A stretch of 64,000 bases of DNA from Stenotrophomonas sp. NA06056. GTDB taxonomy: Bacteria; Pseudomonadota; Gammaproteobacteria; Xanthomonadales; Xanthomonadaceae. This document shows, in pieces, positions 1 through 7,171 of the stretch. The stretch spans positions 2,108,001-2,172,000 of the forward strand of contig NZ_CP054931.1 in NCBI RefSeq assembly GCF_013364355.1, given 5' to 3'. The notes under the pieces were generated by a model. It did no database searches. It saw only the letters and a list, made by a program, of their open reading frames with translations, and had not been told where the DNA came from. Numbering within the stretch: position 1 is the first letter of the stretch; every line of letters starts with the position of its first letter. The position numbers were made by a program, and so were the translations under genes.

Positions 1-81
1 CCATCCCGGGCGCGCCAGCGGGAACAACCTGAATCCCGCATTATCAACAAGGCAGGTGACAACGGCCACCCCGCAGCCGAC

Positions 82-354
82 TTATTTCAGCTGCAACGGG
101 TAGCGCTGCCACAGAACGTGGACCAGGAAACCGGCCAATTCGGTGTCGCGCGCACTGACCGCAGCGCGGATCTTGTCCAGCAGGACCATGTCGCTGCAGT
201 GCCGCACGTCGGCATGGTTGGCCTGCCCCGCACGTCGCGCCCGGTAGCGTGCAGCCCGCTGTGCATCGCTCATTGCGTACCCGAACTTGGGCGGCCGACC
301 GCGCTTGCGCGGCAGGGTCAGCTCCAGGGTTCCGGGATCATTGTCATCACGCAT
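82..354 (-). CDS. Small AT-hook-like hypothetical protein
   Basis: Encodes about 90 residues. I do not recognise a named family. The N-terminal third has KRGRPPKFG, a good match to the AT-hook minor-groove DNA-binding motif, followed by an Arg-rich stretch (AQRAARYRARRAG). The C-terminal half looks helical and ends in WQRYPLQLK. The ATG at 354 is chosen over an in-frame TTG at 381, which would add nine residues; neither has a clear ribosome binding site. It stands alone, next to SMAG repeats. A small nucleoid-associated or regulatory DNA-binding protein is a reasonable guess from composition only; no target is visible. Confidence 0.6.
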   Translation of the reverse strand: MRDDNDPGTLELTLPRKRGRPPKFGYAMSDAQRAARYRARRAGQANHADVRHCSDMVLLDKIRAAVSARDTELAGFLVHVLWQRYPLQLK

Positions 355-480
355 GGGCAGGGTGCGGGCGGCGGCAAGCAACGGGGGGTGCGCAATTTAT
401 CGTGAGGCATCACTTTAATCCAGCTTTTTCTGCAGTTTTGTTGCAATGCAATGCAGGTATGTCGCGCGCAGGCGGCATCC

Positions 481-579
481 ATCCACGCATGGCGTGGACC
501 TACTTCCCTGGGTAGATCCACGCCACGCGTGGATACGGCCCTGCCAATGCGGATCGGTAGATCCACGCCATGCGTGGAT
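481..579. repeat. Three SMAG palindromes (GTAG + ATCCACGC hairpin)
   Basis: Three copies of a 23-base unit, GTAG (or GTAG complement) plus the hairpin ATCCACGCCATGCGTGGAT. The copy at 481-503 is inverted relative to those at 512-534 and 557-579, giving an inverted dimer followed by a monomer. The middle copy has a ...CCACGCG... loop variant. This is the S. maltophilia SMAG REP-type family. The cluster lies just beyond the terminator of the EF-G paralogue. Confidence 0.9.
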
Positions 580-598
580 ACGGATTCCAGCAGCACAC

Positions 599-627
599 AA
601 AAAAAGGGAGCCCGCGAACGGGCTCCC
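599..627 (-). terminator. Rho-independent terminator of the EF-G paralogue
   Basis: On the minus strand GGGAGCCCG and CGGGCTCCC pair around a TTCG loop and run straight into seven T residues. It begins 15 bases past the stop codon of the EF-G paralogue. Confidence 0.92.
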
Positions 628-641
628 CTGCTCTTCTCTTC

Positions 642-2684
642 CTACGAAGCGCGCACCGGCTCGTAGCCATGCAGGTGCGATTCGCTGCTGGCCCGTCCCT
701 GGCTCAGCGAGCGCAGCGAGGTCGTGTAACCGACCAGCTGCGCCAGTGGCGCGAACCCACTGACTTCGGCGCGACCGTCCTGGTCATCAATGCGGGCGAC
801 GCGGCCATGGCGACGATTCAGATCGCCCACCACGTCACCCACCGACGCCGACGGCGAATGCACCGTCACCGCCATCACCGGTTCCAGCAGCTGCGTACCG
901 CTGGCCGCCAGCGCGGCCTTGATGCCCTCGCTGCCTGCCCGATGGAACGCCATCTCCGACGAATCCTTCGCGTGGGTCTGGCCATCCACCAGGCTGACTT
1001 CGATGCCGACCACCGGATGACCTTGCGGCCCTTCCGACAGCGCGGCACGAACGCCCTTCTCCACTGCGGCGATGAAGTTGCGCGGGACCACGCCACCGAC
1101 GATGCGGTCATTGAACACGACCTCGCCGTCGTCGCGCGGCACCACATCCAGCACCACGTGCGCGAACTGACCCTGGCCACCGGTCTGCTTGACCAACCGA
1201 CCCACAACGCCTTCAACGGCACGCTGTGGCGTCTCCTGGTAAGCCACGCGCGGCGCGCCAATGCCGATGTCCAGTTTCCATTCGCTGCGCAGGCGCTCCA
1301 CCATCACTTCCAGGTGCAGCTCACCCATGCCCCAGGCCAGGGTTTCACCCGTGTCGCGATCAGTCTCCACGCGGAACGAGGGATCTTCCTGGGCCAGGCT
1401 GGCCAGACCCTGCGCCAATCGGATCAGGTCGGCCGCACGTGCCGGCTCCAGCCGCCATGCAAGCACCGGGGCCTGCGTCTGGATACTCTCCAGACGCAAG
1501 GGCTGCCCTCGCCCACTCAGCGTTTCACCGCTGACGGCATCCTTCCAGCCCAGCACCGCAACGATGTCGCCGGCCACGGCCTGCCCGATGTCCTGGGTCT
1601 GGTCGGCCTGCACGCGCACCAGACGGCTGATGCGGCGCCCTTGTGGGTGCTGCGAGCTGGCCACGTTGTCGCCCACCTTCAAGGTGCCCGAGTACAGCCG
1701 CACGAAGCTCAACGCGCCGTGCTGCTGGTGGGTGATCTTGAACAACAGGCCCGCCAGCGGACCGTCCGGGTCCGGCGGCAGCAGGACGTCCCCGCCCTCG
1801 CCCTCGGCGGTAACAGCCGGACGATCCAGCGGCGACGGCAGGTAATCGACCACTGCATCCAGCAGCGTTTCGATGCCCTTGTCCTTGAACGCAGCCCCAG
1901 CCAGCACCGGCACGCCCGCACCCGCCAGTGTTGCGCGGCGGATCGCTGTGCGCAGCATCGCGGCGTCGATGTCGCGGCCTTCCAGCCATGCCGTTGCCAG
2001 CACATCGTCGTGATCGGCCACGGCTTCGACCAGCGCATTGCGCTGCGGTTGCCATTGAGCGCATTCGGCGTCGCTCCAGGCCGTTACCGTCGCCGCGCCG
2101 CCGTCCTGCCAGTGCAGCACGCGGCCATCGACCAGGTCGACCCAGCCATGGAATTCACCTTCGCTGCCCAGCGGAACACCGAGCGCCCACGGGCGCGCCC
2201 GCAGCTTGTCCTGCAGCTGCTCCAGCACACGCTCGAACGAAGCGCCGATGCGATCCATCTTGTTGACGAACGCGATCAACGGCACGCCATGCCGACGCGC
2301 CTGGCGCCACACGGTTTCTGATTGCGGCTGCACACCGTCCACGGCCGAGAACACGGCCACGGCGCCATCCAGCACGCGCAGCGAGCGCTCGACCTCGATG
2401 GCGAAGTCGATATGGCCGGGGGTGTCGATCAAGGTCAGCTGGTGCAGCGGCAGATCGCGCGGCGCCCATTGGGCGTGCACGGCAGCGGCGCCGATGGTGA
2501 TGCCGCGTTCGCGCTCGATCGCCGAGAAGTCGGTGGTCGCGTTGCCGTCGTGCACTTCGCCGACGCGGTGGATCTCGCCGGTCTTCCACAGAAGGCGTTC
2601 GGTAAGGGTGGTCTTGCCAGCGTCGATGTGGGCAATGATGCCGAGGTTGCGAAGACGCGACAGAGTCTGGGTATTGGTGCTCAT
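642..2684 (-). CDS. Elongation factor G paralogue (EF-G2-like translational GTPase)
   Basis: 680-residue translational GTPase of the EF-G family, which drives translocation or ribosome recycling on the 70S ribosome. Visible motifs: G1 AHIDAGKTT near residue 20, switch II DTPGH near 85, NKMD near 140, then the beta-barrel domain II and EF-G domains III-V (GGQGQFAHV replaces the canonical GGRGQYGHV of housekeeping EF-G). It stands alone, not in a str operon with rpsL/rpsG/tufA, so it is likely a second EF-G rather than the essential fusA. The ATG at 2684 is chosen because the GTPase motif follows at the usual distance and CAGGAAC lies upstream; a longer frame to 2783 would run through a mini-ORF and hairpin. 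The long leader suggests conditional expression. Whether it supports translocation, recycling or drug protection cannot be read from sequence. Confidence 0.93.
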   Translation of the reverse strand: MSTNTQTLSRLRNLGIIAHIDAGKTTLTERLLWKTGEIHRVGEVHDGNATTDFSAIERERGITIGAAAVHAQWAPRDLPLHQLTLIDTPGHIDFAIEVERSLRVLDGAVAVFSAVDGVQPQSETVWRQARRHGVPLIAFVNKMDRIGASFERVLEQLQDKLRARPWALGVPLGSEGEFHGWVDLVDGRVLHWQDGGAATVTAWSDAECAQWQPQRNALVEAVADHDDVLATAWLEGRDIDAAMLRTAIRRATLAGAGVPVLAGAAFKDKGIETLLDAVVDYLPSPLDRPAVTAEGEGGDVLLPPDPDGPLAGLLFKITHQQHGALSFVRLYSGTLKVGDNVASSQHPQGRRISRLVRVQADQTQDIGQAVAGDIVAVLGWKDAVSGETLSGRGQPLRLESIQTQAPVLAWRLEPARAADLIRLAQGLASLAQEDPSFRVETDRDTGETLAWGMGELHLEVMVERLRSEWKLDIGIGAPRVAYQETPQRAVEGVVGRLVKQTGGQGQFAHVVLDVVPRDDGEVVFNDRIVGGVVPRNFIAAVEKGVRAALSEGPQGHPVVGIEVSLVDGQTHAKDSSEMAFHRAGSEGIKAALAASGTQLLEPVMAVTVHSPSASVGDVVGDLNRRHGRVARIDDQDGRAEVSGFAPLAQLVGYTTSLRSLSQGRASSESHLHGYEPVRAS

Positions 2685-2715
2685 GAGATGGGTTCCTGCT
2701 GGGCCAACTTCGGGG

Positions 2716-2749
2716 GCCGCACACCCCGGTTGGCTACAGGGTGTGCGGC
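2716..2749 (-). promoter_or_regulatory. 11-bp hairpin between mini-ORF and EF-G paralogue
   Basis: GCCGCACACCC (2716-2726) and GGGTGTGCGGC (2739-2749) form an uninterrupted 11-bp stem with a 12-base loop. On the transcript the hairpin begins exactly where the upstream mini-ORF stop codon ends, and is followed by CCCCC rather than a T-run, so it is not a standard terminator. It lies about 30 bases before the start codon of the EF-G paralogue. A translation-sensitive switch is plausible. Confidence 0.6.
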
Positions 2750-2778
2750 TAACGTTCGGTCTCGGCGATCTGGTGCAT
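2749..2778 (-). CDS. Nine-residue upstream mini-ORF (MHQIAETER)
   Basis: A mini-ORF of nine codons plus stop, preceded by GAGGAG eight bases before its ATG, which is the best ribosome binding site in the leader. Its TAG abuts the base of the 11-bp hairpin at 2716-2749. No codon run for a single amino acid is visible. Ribosomes terminating or stalling here would touch the hairpin. That it is translated is an inference from the strong Shine-Dalgarno site. Confidence 0.4.
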   Translation of the reverse strand: MHQIAETER

Positions 2779-2823
2779 GGCACGTTCTCCTCGGTGTTGC
2801 GGGTTGAATGAAATGGCGGAAAC

Positions 2824-2849
2824 GAAAAGAGCGCCCCGGAGGGCGCTCT
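2824..2849 (-). terminator. Intrinsic terminator inside the EF-G paralogue leader (candidate attenuator)
   Basis: AGAGCGCCC and GGGCGCTCT pair around TCCG and are followed by TTTTC. It lies downstream of the 29-residue leader ORF and upstream of the EF-G start, so transcripts from the leader promoter must read through it to express the gene. A second 7-bp stem (2866-2884) that contains the leader stop codon sits just before it. Confidence 0.8.
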
Positions 2850-2874
2850 GTGGATGGTCCAGCGTAGGCCGCGA

Positions 2875-2964
2875 TCAGCGGCCTCGTGGGGCTCCAGGCA
2901 GACACGCCCGTTCCGCGCTTGCGCGGGTCAGGGTGAAAAACTTCAGGAGCGGCATCCGGTTCAT
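2875..2964 (-). CDS. Candidate leaderless leader peptide of the EF-G paralogue
   Basis: A 29-residue ORF beginning MNRMPLLKFFTLTRASAERA and ending PGAPRGR. Its ATG lies seven bases after a good -10 element (TAGAAT), so the expected transcription start falls on or next to the A of the ATG, and the mRNA would be leaderless. The stop codon sits in the loop of a 7-bp hairpin (AGGCCGC/GCGGCCT, 2866-2884), followed 17 bases later by an intrinsic terminator. This ORF-hairpin-terminator order is that of a translation-coupled attenuator. I do not recognise the peptide from any described leader. Translation is inferred. Confidence 0.5.
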   Translation of the reverse strand: MNRMPLLKFFTLTRASAERACLPGAPRGR

Positions 2965-2971
2965 GGGGCGC

Positions 2972-2999
2972 ATTCTAGACCTGTGAATCTGGCGCGCAA
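2972..2999 (-). promoter_or_regulatory. Sigma-70 type promoter for the leader and EF-G paralogue
   Basis: TTGCGC (2994-2999), 16-base spacer, TAGAAT (2972-2977), read on the minus strand. The predicted start point is about 2964-2965, at the ATG of the leader peptide. Confidence 0.65.
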
Positions 3000-3082
3000 G
3001 TGAATATTGCGCGCATGAATGGAACGATGAGCCCCAAAGTAGAGCCACCCCATGGGTGGCTGCAACCCAGGACGCTAGGCGG

Positions 3083-3225
3083 CTTACTTGCAGTCGTGCA
3101 GACGGCGGGCATCACCCACGGTCGCCGCGTGCTGTTCAACGGTCGACACCCAGCCTTTCAGGGACATTGCCGGGTCGGTGCGCGGCTTGCGCGGACCGCC
3201 ATGGATCACCACTTCGGTCCAGCTG
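3083..3225 (-). pseudogene. Duplicated 3' end of the exported-protein gene at 4543-5301
   Basis: This 143-base segment matches 4542-4684 at 139 of 143 positions. It encodes the last 47 residues (ending ARRLHDCK) of the neighbouring exported protein, with the same TAA stop, but has no promoter, start codon or N-terminal part. Identity ends abruptly at 3225. The two copies bracket the LprI-like gene and about 1.3 kb of lower-GC DNA, so this is either the scar of a segmental duplication or a flank of an inserted segment. Confidence 0.88.
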
Positions 3226-3283
3226 CCGGCTACTGGCAATCTCACCCCATGGCACATGGCGACTCATGCCGTTTCGCCGCCGC

Positions 3284-3579
3284 TTACTTGGTGAGGTCTT
3301 GCTTGGCCAGACAAGCCCTCGTCGCAAGGATGTCGCTAAAGCCCCGCCGCAAAGCCTGCCTGCGGACCACTCGCTTGGACGTCGCAACAGCGCAAAGATC
3401 CGTGCCACCACGCGTTTGTCGAGTAGATGCAGATCTGGGTCTGCGCACAAGGCTCCAAGCACTTGCCTGGGCGACCAGGCGCATCCAATGATTTCGTACG
3501 CCACCTGCGCAAGCTCCCGAAGATCGATCCCGAGAAACAAACGGCCTGACTTTGAATATCCTCGCCCTGATACTGACAT
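3284..3579 (-). pseudogene. Possible frameshifted gene remnant
   Basis: The minus strand shows protein-like sequence in one frame (LRELAQVAYEIIGCAWSPRQ, continuing to RIFALLRRPS), which appears to carry on in another frame as RRGFSDILATRACLAKQDLTK and stop at 3284. Joining the two needs a frameshift near 3370-3400. I do not recognise the family. It lies inside the low-GC island and overlaps the start of the LprI-like gene on the other strand. The call rests only on amino-acid texture and could be wrong. Confidence 0.3.
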
Positions 3580-4355
3580 CGACCAATCTCATTCGCATCT
3601 TCACCACCGGACCGGAATTTGTCCGAGAGAACCCAAACAACTTCCATTGCAACCAGCCTGATGTAATCGCGAAAGCAGTGGAAAAAGTAAGATCCGAAGC
3701 CCGGGATCGCATGTATGTAGAGGGGCTATCCCAACATTCAACGCCCCGCAGATCAACCGACGACCTGGAGGAACTGGTTGATTCGATTCCAATCGATCTC
3801 AGAGTCACCCAGACCAAAGCGTCAGAAAGCGCCTTTGCGCTCATCGAATGTGAAGCCACGATAGAGTTTGAAATTCCGGATCACACCATGAATGTGATAC
3901 GCAGGGATCAACGCTCCAAGGACGTCACGACACGCGGCCACGCGCAACTCACCGACAAGGGAATTTTCTGGGGCAATTTTAGATTCGGGGTTGAATTTGA
4001 CGGAAGGAGGCCAACCATTGTCGAGCTGTCTGGCCTGCAATTTCCACAAGTCCTACTGTCAACCATTGCGATCACGATAGCGGACAGCGACATCATCCTT
4101 GAGCGTCGTCTGGCAATGGTCGCTGCCGATTTTTACTTCGTGGATAGAGACCTCAACTCCTTCTGGAGGGCGCTCTCGACACAGCAGCGCCTGCGCATGC
4201 GAAGGTCGCAGCGCGAGTGGATTGTCGAGAAGGTGAGAACCTGCAGCGATGTTGATGGAAAAGGTTACGAGTCCCTGACGATCGTTGAGAAAATTGACGC
4301 TCTCAATTGCCATCGCGGAATGACAGAGGAGCGGCTGACACGCCTTTACAACTAG
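3552..4355 (+). CDS. DUF1311/LprI-like domain protein in a low-GC island
   Basis: 267 residues from a TTG start; the true start may lie elsewhere, for example the ATG at 3709, because no good ribosome binding site is seen. The last 65 residues resemble the lysozyme-inhibitor LprI/DUF1311 pattern: a long helix (ALSTQQRLRMRRSQREWI), a Cys after VEKVRT, then a second Cys in NCHRGMTEERLTRLY. The N-terminal 190 residues are not recognised. Base composition is clearly poorer in GC than the flanking genes, with AGA, ATA and AAT codons that neighbours avoid, which points to horizontal origin. It lies within a segment bounded by a 143-bp direct repeat. LprI family members bind and inhibit C-type lysozyme; whether this one is exported is doubtful, since the N-terminus is only weakly signal-like. 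Confidence 0.65.
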   Translation: MNILALILTSTNLIRIFTTGPEFVRENPNNFHCNQPDVIAKAVEKVRSEARDRMYVEGLSQHSTPRRSTDDLEELVDSIPIDLRVTQTKASESAFALIECEATIEFEIPDHTMNVIRRDQRSKDVTTRGHAQLTDKGIFWGNFRFGVEFDGRRPTIVELSGLQFPQVLLSTIAITIADSDIILERRLAMVAADFYFVDRDLNSFWRALSTQQRLRMRRSQREWIVEKVRTCSDVDGKGYESLTIVEKIDALNCHRGMTEERLTRLYN

Positions 4356-4541
4356 CCGCGCCTCGCAGAAAGGTGCGGCCACTGCCGTCAACATCATAGC
4401 CTTGGGCCCGAGCAGGCCAGCGACACGTACGGGGCATTCAGCAGTACAACATAGGTACCGCTGACGCTCCACATCGGCTCCGTCCATGAACCCAGCCAGG
4501 ACCGCGCCTCAAGACTGAATATCTTGAGTTCCCCAAACGCC

Positions 4542-4684
4542 CTTACTTGCAGTCGTGCAGCCGGCGGGCATCGCCCACGGTTGCCGCGTGCTGTTCAACG
4601 GTCGACACCCAGCCCTTCAGGGACATTGCCGGGTCGGTGCGCGGCTTGCGCGGACCGCCATGGATCACCACTTCGGTCCAGCTG
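4542..4684. repeat. Second copy of 143-bp direct repeat (intact gene end)
   Basis: Same-orientation partner of 3083-3225 with four mismatches. This copy is the authentic 3' end of the exported-protein gene that stops at 4543. The left edge of homology is one base outside the stop codon, so the duplication covers exactly the gene end and no downstream sequence. Confidence 0.9.
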
Positions 4685-5301
4685 TCGTTGGGCGCCAGTT
4701 CGGCCAGGCGCGCGGCCTGGTCTTCATCGGTGCTGAAGGTGTCGTCCGGCGAGGACGGCTTTGCGTTGTTGACCGTCGCCTGCTTGCGCACGCGCACGCG
4801 CAGGGCGCCGTCCGGCATGCGCTGGGTGGCCACCTCATAGCGCTCCACGCCATAGGCCCAACTCGATTCGCCGGGGCGACGCATTTCGCTGCCGTCATCG
4901 GCAACCTCAACCGACTCGCCGGTGACCGCGCCCAGCGCGGCAATGCCGCCGAAGCCAGCCATCATCGCCTCGTAGGCCACCATCTGCCGCTGCTCGATCG
5001 ACAGCGTGCTGGCCTCGGGCTTCATGCCAGGCAGGTTGAGGTACGCCGCCTTCTTGCACAGCAGCAGGACACGCTTGTCCTCCCAGGCCATGCCGATCTC
5101 GCCGTTGCCGAAGTATTCGGTGGTGAAGGATGAAACCGCTGCTCCCTTGCCAGTCGAATGCCGCGTCTCAATCAGCGATGCCTGCTCGGACGCCGTCATC
5201 AGCGAAACCTTGGTGGTCGCAGCAGCACTTGCAGCACTTGCAGCACCGGCAACGCCGATCAAGGCGACGAAAAGCGCGCAACGCGGGCGGGAGAGAATCA
5301 T
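4543..5301 (-). CDS. Exported hypothetical protein
   Basis: 252 residues with an N-terminal signal peptide (hydrophobic CALFVALIGVAGAASAASAA, likely cleavage around residue 27). The mature part has one Cys in LLLCKKAAYL and one at the C-terminus (LHDCK), which could form a disulphide, and a Gly/Ala-rich segment (MMAGFGGIAALGAVTG). I do not recognise a family. It is monocistronic and convergent with the LprI-like gene. Its 3' 143 bases are duplicated at 3083-3225. A periplasmic or surface location is inferred from the signal peptide. Confidence 0.75.
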   Translation of the reverse strand: MILSRPRCALFVALIGVAGAASAASAAATTKVSLMTASEQASLIETRHSTGKGAAVSSFTTEYFGNGEIGMAWEDKRVLLLCKKAAYLNLPGMKPEASTLSIEQRQMVAYEAMMAGFGGIAALGAVTGESVEVADDGSEMRRPGESSWAYGVERYEVATQRMPDGALRVRVRKQATVNNAKPSSPDDTFSTDEDQAARLAELAPNDSWTEVVIHGGPRKPRTDPAMSLKGWVSTVEQHAATVGDARRLHDCK

Positions 5302-5369
5302 CGGGCCATTCCTTTGAAAAAATCGAGCCGCACATGATACGCGGCACAGCCTGCCATGCCCTCTTCGTC

Positions 5370-6131
5370 TCAGGTAACCACCACCAACGGCACACCGCGG
5401 CGCGGATGCTGCAGCACCACCACGTCCTGCTGGTAGACGCGCTGCAGGTTGGCTTCGGTCAGCACGTCCGAAGGCGTGCCGTCAGCGGCTACCCTGCCCT
5501 GCTCCAGCAGCACGATGCGATCGGAGTAACCGGCCGCCAGATTGAGGTCATGCAGCACCACGATCACACACGCGCCCGCTTCGGCGCAGGCACGCACGCT
5601 GCGCAGGGTGCGCTCCTGGTGGCGCAGATCCAGCGCAGCCGTAGGCTCGTCCAGCAACAGCAACGGCGTGTCCTGTGCCAGCACGCGGGCGAAGGTGGTC
5701 CGCGCCGATTCGCCGCCCGACAGCTGCTGTACTTCGCGCAGGCGCAGTGCCTGCAGTTCGGCAGCATCGATCGCGCGTTCCACCTGCGCATCGTCCACCT
5801 GCGGGTCAGGCGGATGCGGCAGGCGCCCCATCGCCACGACTTCTTCCACGCTGAAGGCGAAGCGCACGCCATGCTCCTGCGGCATCACCGCCCGTTCGCG
5901 CGCGAGTGGCCCGGCCTTGTAGTCACGCAACGGGCGTCCGTGCAGCTGTACATCGCCGCCATCGGCGCGCAGATCGCCCGCCGCCACGCCCAGCAGCGTC
6001 GACTTGCCCGCGCCGTTGGGCCCCACCAATGCCGTCACCGTGCCCGGCTGGAATGCCAGGGTGATGCCATGCAGGATCTCGCGCTGCTGACGGCGCACCA
6101 CCACGTCGCGCAATTGCAGAAAAGCGCTCAT
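5370..6131 (-). CDS. hmuV: Heme/iron ABC transporter ATP-binding protein HmuV
   Basis: 253-residue ABC ATPase that powers import of heme (or a ferric chelate) from periplasm to cytoplasm. It shows Walker A GPNGAGKST near residue 35, the signature LSGGES, Walker B LLLLDEPTAALD, and the switch histidine in VVLHDLN, all intact. Length is typical of HmuV/FecE proteins. The ATG at 6131 overlaps the permease stop codon (ATGA), showing translational coupling; a frame start 12 codons upstream is not needed. It is the last gene of a minus-strand operon behind a Fur-box-like site. Family assignment is firm; heme specificity rests on the binding protein and synteny. Confidence 0.9.
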   Translation of the reverse strand: MSAFLQLRDVVVRRQQREILHGITLAFQPGTVTALVGPNGAGKSTLLGVAAGDLRADGGDVQLHGRPLRDYKAGPLARERAVMPQEHGVRFAFSVEEVVAMGRLPHPPDPQVDDAQVERAIDAAELQALRLREVQQLSGGESARTTFARVLAQDTPLLLLDEPTAALDLRHQERTLRSVRACAEAGACVIVVLHDLNLAAGYSDRIVLLEQGRVAADGTPSDVLTEANLQRVYQQDVVVLQHPRRGVPLVVVT

Positions 6132-7171
6132 GCGGCCGCCTTGCGACGCTGCTGCAGCACCAGCCACAGGAAGAACGGCGCGCCTAGCGCGGCCGAGAAC
6201 AGGCCGAGCGGAATCTCGGCGGGCGGGTCCAGGGTGCGTGCAGCGGTGTCGGCCACCACGATCAGCAGCGCACCCAGCAGGCCCGACAACGGCAGCAGCC
6301 AGCGATGGCCAGGACCCACCAGCAAGCGCGCCACGTGCGGCACCACCAGGCCGACAAAACTGATCGAACCGGCGAACGCCACCGCAGCCCCGACCAGCAG
6401 CGCACTGAACGCGACCAGCAGGCGTCGCGTACGCGCCACATCCAGCCCCAGGTGCTGCGCCTGGCGCTCGCCCAGCGCCAGCATGTCCAGCGGCGTGGCC
6501 AGGCGCTGCAGCGCGATTGCACCGATGGCAAACAGCGGCAACACCGCCACCACATCGGCCCAGTTGGCGCGCGCCAACGAGCCCATCTGCCAGAACACCA
6601 GCGATTGCAGCTCGCTTTCGTTGGCGATGTAGGTCAGGAAACCAATCAGCGCCGAGCAGAATGCGGCCATGGCAATGCCCACCAGCAACAGCGTGGCATT
6701 ACCACTACCCTTGCCCGGCCGTGCCAGCGCGTAGGTCAACCCGATCGCAGCGGCACCGCCGCCGAACGCCGCCACCGGCACCAGCCAACCGGCTGCACCG
6801 GCGGCACCGAGCACGATTGCCGCCACGGCACCCAATGCAGCGCCTTGGCTGACACCAACGATGCCCGGATCGGCCAGCGGATTGCCGAACAGCCCCTGCA
6901 GGCTGGCGCCGGCCATCGCCAGTGCCGCCCCCACCATGGCACCCAGCAGCGCACGCGGAATGCGCAGCTGCCACACCACGGCCAGGTCACGGCTGCTGAC
7001 CGATTGCGGATCCAGCAAGCCAAGCTTCACAGCCAGCGCCTGCATCACTTCCAGCGGTGGCAAGCGCAGCGGCCCCACGGCGAACGACGCCAGCACCGCA
7101 CCCAGCAGCGCGACCAGCGCAATCAACAACATCGTCCGCCCGCGACGGCGGCGTCGATCCGCAGGACTCAT
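6128..7171 (-). CDS. hmuU: Heme/iron ABC transporter permease HmuU (FecCD family)
   Basis: 347-residue polytopic inner-membrane permease of the FecCD/BtuC family, with about ten hydrophobic helices. Typical family signatures are present: RIPRALLGAMVGAALAMAGA near residue 75, NPLADPGIVG after it, and FVGLVVPHVARLLVG in the C-terminal third, the region that contacts the ATPase. The ATG at 7171 overlaps the stop of the binding-protein gene (ATGA), and CGCAGGA lies upstream. It forms the membrane channel of the HmuTUV importer. Confidence 0.92.
   Translation of the reverse strand: MSPADRRRRRGRTMLLIALVALLGAVLASFAVGPLRLPPLEVMQALAVKLGLLDPQSVSSRDLAVVWQLRIPRALLGAMVGAALAMAGASLQGLFGNPLADPGIVGVSQGAALGAVAAIVLGAAGAAGWLVPVAAFGGGAAAIGLTYALARPGKGSGNATLLLVGIAMAAFCSALIGFLTYIANESELQSLVFWQMGSLARANWADVVAVLPLFAIGAIALQRLATPLDMLALGERQAQHLGLDVARTRRLLVAFSALLVGAAVAFAGSISFVGLVVPHVARLLVGPGHRWLLPLSGLLGALLIVVADTAARTLDPPAEIPLGLFSAALGAPFFLWLVLQQRRKAAA

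Noticed and set aside
570..2321. 583-codon plus-strand open frame
   Set aside because: It is antisense to the EF-G paralogue; its Arg/His-rich composition is typical of a GC3-biased shadow frame, and it shows no motifs.
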